The notes below the pieces were generated by a model. That model ran no database searches and was not told the DNA's origin. It saw only the letters and a program-made list of their open reading frames with translations. From CAYUYH01 sp964449175 (GTDB taxonomy: Bacteria > Planctomycetota > Phycisphaerae > SM23-33), in the NCBI GenBank assembly GCA_964449175.1, contig CAYUYH010000072.1, positions 1-11,538 of the forward strand: a stretch of 11,538 bases of DNA. The letters run 5' to 3'. Position numbers and translations under genes: made by a program. Of the stretch, positions 5,901 to 11,538 are shown in pieces. Within the stretch, counting starts at the first letter, position 1. Every line of letters begins with the position of its first letter.

Positions 5901-6338
5901 ATGACGATGCGAGGACTACAGGTCTACAAGTGCCTGGTGTGCGACTCGGTCGTCGAGGTGCTCGATGCCTGCGGCGTGGAGCTGGTTTGTTGCGGGCCGC
6001 CGATGGAGCTGATGCCTGAGCAGTCGGCCTCGATCGGGCGCGGCCGGCACGGGCTCCAGATCAGCCGGACCGCCGGTTCGGTCCACGTGACGGTGGGTTG
6101 TCCGCGGCATCCGAGTGGCCGGCACGACCGGATTGCCTGGATCGAACTCCTGGCCGACGGGATGGTTCGCCGGCGGCTCCTGGCGGCGGGCGAAAGGCCC
6201 GAGGCGACATTCGCCACGACGGCGAGGGACATGACAATCCGGTACTACTGCACCAGCCATGGATTGTGGAGCTGGTCGCAGCCGCCGGCCGCCGGCGCCG
6301 CCCAGCAAGTCCGGGCGCATGCCGCCGCCGTGCCGTAG
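5901..6338 (+). CDS. dfx: Desulfoferrodoxin (superoxide reductase with an N-terminal rubredoxin-like iron centre)
   Basis: A 145-residue cytoplasmic enzyme that reduces superoxide to peroxide without making oxygen, typical of anaerobes and microaerophiles. The N-terminal desulforedoxin domain has the four iron-binding cysteines C11, C14, C30 and C31 (YKCLVC ... LVCCGPPMEL). The neelaredoxin domain carries the catalytic-centre ligands: H50, H70, H75 before IAWIELLADG, then C117 and H120 in YYCTSHGLW; PEATF is also conserved. Oddities: the Glu that often precedes the first His (EKH in many members) is Arg here (GRH), and there is an extra Cys (C24). The last 20 residues are an Ala/Pro-rich tail absent from short family members. 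The start is supported by AAAGGAG six nt upstream; a second in-frame ATG lies two codons later. Confidence 0.95.
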   Translation: MTMRGLQVYKCLVCDSVVEVLDACGVELVCCGPPMELMPEQSASIGRGRHGLQISRTAGSVHVTVGCPRHPSGRHDRIAWIELLADGMVRRRLLAAGERPEATFATTARDMTIRYYCTSHGLWSWSQPPAAGAAQQVRAHAAAVP

Positions 6339-6561
6339 AGGCTGCCTGCCGCGGAGTTCCCCCAGCCGACAAGGCCCGCAGGTGCTCCGGCCGGCTGCCG
6401 AGTTACGAGAAAAACGCTGGCATCCGCTGCCGGCGAGGATCGATGACGGTACAATTCAAGTGACTGCCTGTCCGGTCCGATATGGCTGCTGACAACAGGT
6501 TCCGTCGCGACGCTTCATACGGATGAGCGACGGGGATCACCTCTTGGACAAGGATGTAGCC

Positions 6562-6903
6562 ATGGTCAGCATCGACGGCGAGTGGGTGGAGTTCACGTTC
6601 TTCAGGCCGGGCGCTCGGCGCGTTCATCTGGCGGGGGACTTCAATAACTGGCGCTATGGAGAGCTGCCGATGGTGCGACGGGGCGACGGCTACTGGACCG
6701 CACGGATGCGCCTGCCGGCGGGGGAGTTCAAGTTCCGCTACTGCGCGGACGGCGAGTGGTTCACGGACTTCGCCGCATTCGGCGTCGAGCCGGGGCGATT
6801 CGGCATGGACAGCGTCCTGCGTGTTCCACCGCGCACGATACGCATGGCCCCGCCCGCCGCAGCCAAGCCCGCCGCTGCTGCCGGAGGCTTTGCCGCCGCC
6901 TGA
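6562..6903 (+). CDS. Small stand-alone glycogen-binding-type (CBM48/AMPK-like) domain protein
   Basis: A 113-residue protein that is essentially one CBM48 beta-sandwich, the module found in AMPK beta subunits and in front of glycogen-branching and debranching enzymes. Conserved features are VHLAGDFNNW (21-30), the Asp-Gly-Tyr-Trp turn, LPAGEFKFRYCADGEWFTD and a C-terminal PPAAAKPAAAAGG tail. No catalytic domain is attached, so it may target another protein to polysaccharide or act as a regulatory fold; the ligand is unknown. I prefer the ATG at 6562 because AAGGA ends seven nt upstream; the ATG at 6523 would add 13 residues (MSDGDHLLDKDVA) but has no ribosome-binding site. It follows the superoxide reductase gene on the same strand after about 220 nt and is closed by the terminator at 6971-6992. 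Confidence 0.85.
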   Translation: MVSIDGEWVEFTFFRPGARRVHLAGDFNNWRYGELPMVRRGDGYWTARMRLPAGEFKFRYCADGEWFTDFAAFGVEPGRFGMDSVLRVPPRTIRMAPPAAAKPAAAAGGFAAA

Positions 6904-6970
6904 CAAGCCAACCGCGCGACGCGCGTAGCCGGACGGGTTGACCGCCGGCCGAGAACGCGAAACACCCCAC

Positions 6971-6992
6971 AGGGCCCATCACGGGCCCTTTT
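6971..6992 (+). terminator. Rho-independent terminator after the CBM48 gene
   Basis: AGGGCCC (6971-6977) and GGGCCCT (6983-6989) form a perfect 7-bp GC-rich stem with a 5-nt loop (ATCAC), followed by TTTT running out of the stem. It lies about 70 nt past the stop codon, between convergent genes. Confidence 0.75.
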
Positions 6993-7034
6993 CTGCTCCC
7001 CGGCAGGAAGCTACACAACGACGGCTGTAGACCT

Positions 7035-7113
7035 TTCGACTGCTAGACTGTTCGACTATTAGGCGCAACCGTGGCGGTGCCCCGAACAGTCGAACAGTCT
7101 AAAGGTCGAACAG
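7035..7113. repeat. Octamer-periodic inverted repeat between convergent genes
   Basis: The left arm consists of octamers TTCGACTG, CTAGACTG, TTCGACTA (7035-7058). The right arm has CCGAACAG, TCGAACAG, TCTAAAGG, TCGAACAG (7082-7113). The arms are complementary, with a perfect 14-bp core (TAGACTGTTCGACT 7044-7057 with its complement 7088-7101), separated by about 30 nt. The right arm ends directly before the DUF2284 stop codon (7115-7117), so it lies in the 3' untranslated part of that gene and could act as its terminator or as an mRNA-stabilising hairpin. Confidence 0.8.
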
Positions 7114-7114
7114 C

Positions 7115-7651
7115 CTATTCGACGAGCACCAGCCCGAAGTAGTGCTGGGGGTCTGATCGCGTGCGGACGACGTTGATGGTGAAGCCGCGGCCGCGGGCGG
7201 TGGCGAAGACGTCGATCCCGACGGCCTCCATCGACGGGCGAGCGCGGTCGGCGTGCGTGCAGCCTTCGTCGAACGTGCATTCGCGGCACAGGTGGCACGG
7301 CCCGGCGCCCAGGCCGAATGCCTTGTAGTAGCCGGCAAGGAACAGCGTCCGCTCCAGATCGGCGGCGATCTCCTTGGCCTTGCCGCGCGGTGCCTCGAAC
7401 AGGACGGCCCGCGTGTACTCGTCCAGCATCTTCCGCGTCTTGTCCGGCGTAGGCGTGTGCGGCGGACAGACCAGCGATGTTCCGTACCCGTCGCAGCCGT
7501 ACATACACTTCCAGCGGACCCACTGGCCGGTGTGGACGGCTGAGGGCGGCGTCGCCTTGGCGCCCAGGGCGCCCAGGTGCATGGCCATCTGCTCGATCTG
7601 CCTGTCGCTCGGCAGTGCCGGCTGCTTCGCTGCGCGTGTGCGTTTTGCCAT
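7115..7651 (-). CDS. DUF2284 family cysteine-rich, predicted metal-binding protein
   Basis: A 178-residue protein of the DUF2284 type, whose biochemical function is not established. Seven cysteines in two groups suggest metal or Fe-S binding: C49, C53 and C62 in KCMYGCDGYGTSLVCPPHTPTP-like context (residues 48-69), and C119, C122, C125 and C131 in GAGPCHLCRECTFDEGCTH (115-133). The segment YYKAFGLGAGPC, the ARPSMEAVGIDVFATA motif and the C-terminal YFGLVLVE are family hallmarks. The N-terminal 15 residues are basic and poorly conserved. GGAGG lies about 10 nt before the ATG. It is downstream of the TGS-domain GTPase on the same strand, across a 142-nt gap filled with inverted heptamers, so cotranscription is possible but the hairpin may separate their expression. 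Confidence 0.88.
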   Translation of the reverse strand: MAKRTRAAKQPALPSDRQIEQMAMHLGALGAKATPPSAVHTGQWVRWKCMYGCDGYGTSLVCPPHTPTPDKTRKMLDEYTRAVLFEAPRGKAKEIAADLERTLFLAGYYKAFGLGAGPCHLCRECTFDEGCTHADRARPSMEAVGIDVFATARGRGFTINVVRTRSDPQHYFGLVLVE

Positions 7652-7672
7652 TCGTCCGAAACCTCCGAATGG

Positions 7673-7765
7673 AATGCCAAATGCTCAATGCCAAATGTTG
7701 AATGTCTGGAACCAACGCGGTGGTGCCTGTCATTTGGCATTTAGCATTTAGCATTTAACATTTGT
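7673..7765. repeat. Mirrored heptamer arrays forming a large imperfect cruciform
   Basis: Five heptamers starting AATG (7673-7707: AATGCCA, AATGCTC, AATGCCA, AATGTTG, AATGTCT) face five starting CATTT (7731-7765: CATTTGG, CATTTAG, CATTTAG, CATTTAA, CATTTGT). The arms are complementary in phase, giving a roughly 35-bp imperfect stem with a 23-nt centre that itself contains ACCA ... GTGGT. The AT-rich arms contrast sharply with the GC-rich surroundings. The array lies between the GTPase stop and the DUF2284 start. Confidence 0.85.
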
Positions 7766-7793
7766 ATCCCATGCTCTTCGTGGTTCGTATCGG

Positions 7794-8774
7794 TCATTCA
7801 TGTATTTCCACGACATCCTTGTCGCGCAGCGGCTCGGTTCGGTGGATCTGCTGGCCGTTGAACCTGCCGTCGCCCCAGATGCGCGCGAACTTCATCTTCT
7901 CGGGCAGCTCGCGATGTATCTCGCGGGCCAGGTCCTCGACGGTCGAGCCGATCGGCAGCGTGAAGGGCCTGCCCAGGTCGGGCGGCTTGCCGCGCTGCTT
8001 GGTGTAGACGCGGACCATGGCCAGCAGCCGCCACAGCCGCTCGGCCAGGGTGTCCAGACCCTCGCCGCTGAGCGAGCTGATGGGGCGAACCTCGATCCGC
8101 TCACCGTAGAGCTCCTCCAGCACCGCGACGTTCTCGCGCGGCGCGACGTCTATCTTTGTGGCCGCGATGATGCCGCACATTCGGCCGCGGTCGTCGGCCG
8201 GCAGCTCGTTCCGCGGGATCGACGCCAGCGAGATGTCCTTCTCGGCCAGCAGGTTGAGTGTCATCTCGGCCTGCTCGAGCGGCTCGGTCGCCGCGTCCAC
8301 GACAACGCAGACGACATCGGCAGCCCGTATCGTGCCCAGCAGCCCGGGCGGGACGTGCTCTGGCGTCATCGGCGGCGTGTCCACCAGCTCGATCTGCACA
8401 TCCTGGTAGTTCCACATGCCCGGCAGCGGCGTGGCGGTGGCGAAAGGGTGGTCGGCCACCTTGACGGCCGCCTTGGTCGTCGCCGCGACGAGCATGCTCT
8501 TGCCGGAGTTTGGCGGCCCGACCAGCACGACCTGCCCGGCGCCGCCCTTGGGCACGTGGAACGGGTCGAAGCCCTTGGCGTGGGTCTTCTTGGCCGCGGC
8601 CTTGGACATCTGGCTGATGCGGCGCTTGATGTCCGCCTGCATCTTCTCCGTTCCCTTGTGCTTGGGGATCGTGCGGAGCATCTCGCGCAGCGCCTCGAGC
8701 TTCTCGGCGTCGTCGCTGGCTTCGCGCAGGCGCTGCTCAGCCTTTTCGTAATCTGGCGTGAGATTAGCCGGCAT
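7794..8774 (-). CDS. Obg/DRG-like GTPase with C-terminal TGS domain
   Basis: A 326-residue cytoplasmic GTPase related to the DRG/Obg group, which usually acts in translation or ribosome function. A charged alpha-helical N-terminus (1-68; EKAEQRLREASDDAEKLEAL) precedes the G domain: P-loop GPPNSGKS (86-93), G3 DTPP (132-135, where DTPG is usual), G4 TKID (206-209, in place of NKxD) and G5 SSLSGEG (233-239). The TGS domain follows (about 254-326; RPFTLPIGSTVEDLAREIH ... RDKDVVEIHE). The start at 8774 begins a continuous conserved-looking helix; the open frame extends to 8963 but that part crosses the divergent promoter region. There is no clear Shine-Dalgarno sequence. The specific role of this subgroup is unknown to me. 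It is divergent from the NDK gene and upstream of the DUF2284 gene. Confidence 0.9.
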   Translation of the reverse strand: MPANLTPDYEKAEQRLREASDDAEKLEALREMLRTIPKHKGTEKMQADIKRRISQMSKAAAKKTHAKGFDPFHVPKGGAGQVVLVGPPNSGKSMLVAATTKAAVKVADHPFATATPLPGMWNYQDVQIELVDTPPMTPEHVPPGLLGTIRAADVVCVVVDAATEPLEQAEMTLNLLAEKDISLASIPRNELPADDRGRMCGIIAATKIDVAPRENVAVLEELYGERIEVRPISSLSGEGLDTLAERLWRLLAMVRVYTKQRGKPPDLGRPFTLPIGSTVEDLAREIHRELPEKMKFARIWGDGRFNGQQIHRTEPLRDKDVVEIHE

Positions 8775-8805
8775 GGGCTGGTCCAAAAGGGAAAGGCGCC
8801 CCCAT

Positions 8806-8834
8806 AGGCTAAGGCGATGCGTCGCTGATGACAA
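8806..8834 (-). promoter_or_regulatory. Candidate promoter for the TGS GTPase gene
   Basis: On the minus strand TTGTCA (8834-8829, 5/6) and TAGCCT (8811-8806, 3/6) are 17 nt apart. The start point would be near 8799, giving a leader of about 25 nt before the ATG at 8774. The weak -10 box lowers confidence. Confidence 0.4.
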
Positions 8835-8878
8835 CCCCCAACGCCCCGCGGCGGCTCGGCAGTCGCCGTGCAAGCGCC

Positions 8879-8907
8879 TTGTCGCACCGGCGGCGTTGTG
8901 ATATCCT
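8879..8907 (+). promoter_or_regulatory. Extended -10 promoter for the NDK-hydrolase operon
   Basis: TTGTCG (8879-8884, 4/6) and TATCCT (8902-8907, 4/6) are 17 nt apart, and a TG at 8899-8900 gives the extended -10 form TGnTATCCT. The start point would be near 8914, just before the AGAAGG ribosome-binding site (8926-8931). It diverges from the GTPase promoter 45 bp away. Confidence 0.5.
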
Positions 8908-8937
8908 GCCGCCCCGCGGACAGAGAGAAGGATGCCC

Positions 8938-10149
8938 ATGGCAAGAAAGCAGACCGACGGCAACGCGGCGGACCAGCTCGCCTACGCGTTGATCACGCCA
9001 TACAGCCTGTACAAGAGCCGCACCGGCGGCATCATAGGCCGACTGCTCGCGCACGCCAGGCTGGGGTTCGTCGCCGCCAGGATGTACGTGTTCTCGGACG
9101 CCTTCGTCGATGCCTACATGGAGATCATCTGCCCCAAGAGCACCGACGAGGCCATCCGGCGGGCGTGGCTGAAGTACATCGACGAATCGCTTCGCCAGAA
9201 GAACCCCTGGGGCTACCTGCCGCGGTGCATGCTGCTGCTGTTCCGCGGGCCGAACGCCGTGCGCCACCTCAAGGACGACGTCATCGGCGGCTTCACCGAG
9301 CAGCCCGTCGGCGACACGATCCGCGGCACCTACGGCGACTTCATGCGCGACGAGGCTGGCAAGATCCGCTACTTCGAGCCGGCGGTCATCACCTGCCCCG
9401 ACCCGGAGCTGAACGACCGGCACCTCAAGCTGTTCGCCGACTATGCCGTATCGGACGGCGGCGTGCTGGCCGGGCGGATCAATTACGACCAGCCGAACGT
9501 GCAGGCGTCGCTGGTGATGCTCAAGCCCGACAACTTCTACCGCCGCAGCCGACTGCCCGGCAACATCATCGACACGTTCAGCCTGACCGGGCTGCGGATC
9601 GTGGCGGCCAAACTTTTCAACATGACCGTCGCGCAGGGCGAGGAGTTCTACGCGCCGCTGCGCAGCCTGTTCGTCGACAGGCTGCGGGGCAACGTAACCA
9701 GGGAGGTCTACCAGCGGCTGCACGAGGCCTTCAGCTTCGAGTTCACCATGGGCGACGCCGAGCATCTCGCCAAGCGCCTTGCCGACCGCAACGCCGCCAG
9801 CGAGTTCAACAGGATCGTCGAATACATGACCGGCGTGAACCCAGAGGACATCACCGACCCGGCCGAGAAGGCCACCGCAAGCAGGGTCAAGTGCCTCGCG
9901 ATGCTCTACGAAGGCCCCGACGCCATAGAGAAAATCCGCGCCGTCCTCGGCTCGACCGATCCTCTCAAGGCCGAGCCTGGCACCGTCCGCAGCGACTTCG
10001 GCAGAGACCTGATGCGCAACGGCGCGCACGCCAGCGACAGCCCCGAAAACGCCGACCGCGAGCGGAAGATAGTAGGCCTCGTCAAGACGGAGGCCGACGA
10101 CTGCGACGTGGCGAGGATCATCCGCGAGTACCTCAGCCGAGGGCGGTGA
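8938..10149 (+). CDS. Two-domain nucleoside-diphosphate kinase (first domain degenerate)
   Basis: A 403-residue protein built from two NDK-like modules; canonical NDK has about 140 residues and transfers phosphate from ATP to other nucleoside diphosphates through a phosphohistidine. The C-terminal module has LKPD (195-198), the TGLRIVAAKLF strand, GPDAIEKIRAVLGSTDPLKA, PGTVRSDFGRD and the catalytic motif RNGAHASDSPENA with H364. It carries a long insertion (about residues 250-325) between the LKPD half and the catalytic half. The N-terminal module (about 16-158) aligns by eye with NDK (ALITPYSLY, GPNAVRHLKDDVIGG, TIRGTYGDF, then AVITCPDPE), but the active-site Lys and His positions hold Thr, so it should be inactive. 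The start at 8938 is chosen because AGAAGG ends exactly six nt before it; an ATG two codons earlier abuts the ribosome-binding site. The stop overlaps the next ATG. Confidence 0.88.
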   Translation: MARKQTDGNAADQLAYALITPYSLYKSRTGGIIGRLLAHARLGFVAARMYVFSDAFVDAYMEIICPKSTDEAIRRAWLKYIDESLRQKNPWGYLPRCMLLLFRGPNAVRHLKDDVIGGFTEQPVGDTIRGTYGDFMRDEAGKIRYFEPAVITCPDPELNDRHLKLFADYAVSDGGVLAGRINYDQPNVQASLVMLKPDNFYRRSRLPGNIIDTFSLTGLRIVAAKLFNMTVAQGEEFYAPLRSLFVDRLRGNVTREVYQRLHEAFSFEFTMGDAEHLAKRLADRNAASEFNRIVEYMTGVNPEDITDPAEKATASRVKCLAMLYEGPDAIEKIRAVLGSTDPLKAEPGTVRSDFGRDLMRNGAHASDSPENADRERKIVGLVKTEADDCDVARIIREYLSRGR

Positions 10150-10805
10150 TGAGCGAGGCCTCCCCGTTCAAGATAGACGTCTTCGTCACCGCTCCGCTTG
10201 AGACGAACACGTACGTGCTTCGCGCCGGGGAGGCGTGCTGGGTGGTCGATCCTGCCATGGGGCTGGACGAGCTGATCGGCATGCTCCGCGGCGTCGATGC
10301 CTCGCCGACGCGCATCGTGCTGACCCACGGCCATGGCGACCACATCGCCGGCATCGGCGAGCTGAAGGCGACCTTCCCCGACACGGCGGTGTTTTGCCCC
10401 GCCGGCGACGCCCACATGCTGGGCGACGCGGAGGCCAACCTCTCCGGCCTGTTCGGCTTCGCCATCGCCGCCGACCCGCCGGACGAGCTGCTGGAGCCGG
10501 GTGAGACGATGGCCATGGGCGACCTGACGTGGCAACTGCTCGACACGTCCGGGCACTCGCCCGGGAGCATCAGCTACTATTGCGCGGCCGCCGGCGTGGT
10601 GGTCAGCGGCGATGCGCTGTTCGCCGGCAGCATCGGCAGGACCGACATCGCGGGCGCATCGGAGCTGAGACTGCTGACGAACATCAGAGACCGTCTACTG
10701 ACCCTGCCGGATGACGCGCGCGTGCTGCCCGGCCACGGCCCAGCCACCACGATAGGCCGAGAGAAACGCAGCAATCCGTTCCTGGTCGGCAGGATGGGCT
10801 CCTGA
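10149..10805 (+). CDS. Metallo-beta-lactamase-fold hydrolase (glyoxalase II / YcbL-like)
   Basis: A 218-residue cytoplasmic MBL-fold enzyme. The binuclear metal ligands are all visible: HGHGDH (60-65; H60, H62, D64, H65), H136 in SGHSPGS, D155 in VSGDALF and H196 in LPGHGP. The NTYVL start of the fold, the GSIGRTD segment and the ending TTIGREKRSNPFL are hallmarks of the short YcbL group of glyoxalase II-like hydrolases, which cleave thioesters such as S-lactoylglutathione or related thiol conjugates; the true substrate here is unknown. Its ATG overlaps the NDK stop by one base (TGATG) with a GAGGGCGG ribosome-binding site inside the NDK end, so the two are probably translationally coupled. 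No terminator with a U-tract follows, although a GC-rich hairpin is visible at about 10851-10867. Confidence 0.93.
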   Translation: MSEASPFKIDVFVTAPLETNTYVLRAGEACWVVDPAMGLDELIGMLRGVDASPTRIVLTHGHGDHIAGIGELKATFPDTAVFCPAGDAHMLGDAEANLSGLFGFAIAADPPDELLEPGETMAMGDLTWQLLDTSGHSPGSISYYCAAAGVVVSGDALFAGSIGRTDIAGASELRLLTNIRDRLLTLPDDARVLPGHGPATTIGREKRSNPFLVGRMGS

Positions 10806-10889
10806 CGACGTCGAAGGGGGCGTTAGCGTCGTTCGAGCCGCCTGGGCAGGCGCTTTCGGAAGGCGCTGGCGGAATCGGCCAATCCGTGG

Positions 10890-10895
10890 TATGAT
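10890..10895 (+). promoter_or_regulatory. Extended -10 box upstream of the alkaline phosphatase gene
   Basis: TATGAT (5/6) is preceded by TG and one base (10887-10889), the extended -10 form. The -35 position (TGGCGG at 10867-10872) is poor, as tolerated by extended -10 promoters. The start codon lies 59 nt downstream. I see no clear Pho-box direct repeats, so phosphate control is not evident. Confidence 0.4.
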
Positions 10896-10954
10896 GTCAG
10901 CCTAAGTTCATCTCTATTGGTGCCAATCGGAGCGTGCGTGAAAGGAGCCTTGCC

Positions 10955-11538
10955 ATGCGTATCGGAGGGCCACTGACGGCCGCCGTCGCCTTTTCCCTCA
11001 TCGTGCTAACCGGCGTCGCCTCTGCCCAACAACTGTATGACGCCAACGACTGGGTGAAGTACGGCTGCACGACGTATCCGCTGAAGCGGAACACCTCGCC
11101 GCAGATGACCGGCACGCAGGACGCCAGCCTGATCTACAACATGTCCAAGGCGTGGGACACCGACCCGACCGGGGGATCCTTCGAGGGGTACGATTGGCTG
11201 AAGAGCACGTACACCGACTCAGCCGCCGCCGCGACGGCTATCTCGACCGGGCAAAAGACGTACTACAACGGACTGAACTGGAGCGACATGAACACGCCCA
11301 TCACGCCGACGATCGTGGAATACGCCGACAGCATCGGCAAGCGGACCGGTACGATCACGAGCGTCGAATGGAGCCACGCCACGCCCGCCGGGCTGTCCAA
11401 CGCCCACAACGTCTACCGCGGCAACTACAGTGCCATTGCCACGGAGATGGTCTACGGCCCCGGCGGCGATCCGAACTCGCCGGGCACGCCCGTGCTGGAC
11501 GTAATCATGGGTTGCGGGAACCCCGACTACAATAACAA
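10955..11538 (+). CDS. Secreted alkaline phosphatase family protein (N-terminal part; 3' end beyond window)
   Basis: The frame is open from an ATG with AAAGGAG ten nt upstream to the window edge (194 residues). Residues 1-24 form a signal peptide (MRIGG, hydrophobic core, VASA cleavage site before QQ), so export to the periplasm or outside is expected. STYTDSAAAATAISTGQKT (84-102) carries the phosphatase nucleophile S89, and VEWSHATPAG (137-146) matches the family's metal-binding THATP segment; IMGCGNPDY is typical too. Alkaline phosphatases release phosphate from organic esters using two Zn and one Mg. Oddity: the usual strand with the first metal-binding Asp (NVIxxIGDGMG-like), normally directly after the signal peptide, is absent; mature sequence starts QQLYDANDWVKYG, which seems to correspond to the part just after it. 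This suggests an internal deletion or a divergent paralogue. Confidence 0.85.
   Translation, partial: MRIGGPLTAAVAFSLIVLTGVASAQQLYDANDWVKYGCTTYPLKRNTSPQMTGTQDASLIYNMSKAWDTDPTGGSFEGYDWLKSTYTDSAAAATAISTGQKTYYNGLNWSDMNTPITPTIVEYADSIGKRTGTITSVEWSHATPAGLSNAHNVYRGNYSAIATEMVYGPGGDPNSPGTPVLDVIMGCGNPDYNN

Noticed and set aside
7059..7754. Longer minus-strand frames overlapping the DUF2284 gene (7059-7754, 7099-7740)
   Set aside because: Their ends translate the repeat arrays, and the middle is out of frame with the DUF2284 cysteine motifs.
7673..7765. CRISPR-like array
   Set aside because: Units are 7 bp with no spacers of 25-40 nt and the arms are inverted; there are no cas genes.
8775..8963. 63-residue N-terminal extension of the GTPase
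   Set aside because: It overlaps the divergent promoters and the NDK start and has no conserved features.
8868..10148. 645-codon plus-strand frame that would fuse an Arg-rich segment to the MBL hydrolase
   Set aside because: The first 427 codons are the wrong frame of the NDK gene and merely join the real hydrolase frame; the ATG at 10149 with its ribosome-binding site is the natural start.
10916..10927. ATTGG/CCAAT mini-palindrome upstream of the alkaline phosphatase gene
   Set aside because: A 5-bp stem with a 2-nt gap is too short to support an operator or hairpin call.

Overview
The window looks like part of a GC-rich, Gram-negative bacterial chromosome, most likely from the Planctomycetota (Phycisphaerae-like). 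This is an inference from three things: KDO (lipopolysaccharide core) genes, the family mix (Obg/DRG-like GTPase with TGS domain, double-domain nucleoside-diphosphate kinase, secreted alkaline phosphatase, DUF2284 protein), and intergenic phrase-like heptamer and octamer repeats of a kind I associate with planctomycete genomes. No taxonomic marker (rRNA, ribosomal protein) is present, so this is not certain.

Layout. (1) 1-3153, minus strand: a mutagenic translesion-synthesis module in transcription order: a small unrecognised protein (3153-2905), a catalytically intact Y-family polymerase (2720-1503) and an error-prone C-family polymerase DnaE2/ImuC (1314 to beyond position 1). A good promoter lies at 3313-3285. 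A perfect 11-bp tandem direct repeat sits over the expected transcription start and may be a repressor operator. The module is interrupted twice by palindromic elements: one lies in-frame inside dnaE2 (about 868-1016), the other separates the two polymerase genes (1313-1499, bracketed by an 8-bp direct repeat and containing long G/C runs). (2) 3528-5420, plus strand: kdsA and kdsD, 3 nt apart, two steps of KDO synthesis. (3) 5421-5900: a long intergenic stretch with hairpins, an inverted repeat and a promoter. (4) 5901-6903, plus: a desulfoferrodoxin (superoxide reductase) and a small CBM48 glycogen-binding-type protein, closed by a terminator at 6971-6992. (5) 7115-8774, minus: a TGS-domain GTPase followed by a DUF2284 cysteine-rich protein, separated by a large inverted heptamer array. 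(6) 8938-10805, plus: a two-domain nucleoside-diphosphate kinase overlapping by one base with a metallo-beta-lactamase-fold hydrolase. (7) 10955 to the end, plus: the N-terminal part of a secreted alkaline phosphatase that lacks the usual first metal-binding motif.

The most notable points are the two palindromic insertions in the mutasome genes, the candidate operator with 11-bp direct-repeat spacing in front of the mutasome, the mirrored heptamer and octamer arrays, the half-dead double NDK, and the alkaline phosphatase missing its Asp-Gly motif. I found no complete new defence or mobile system, CRISPR array, tRNA or rRNA in this window.
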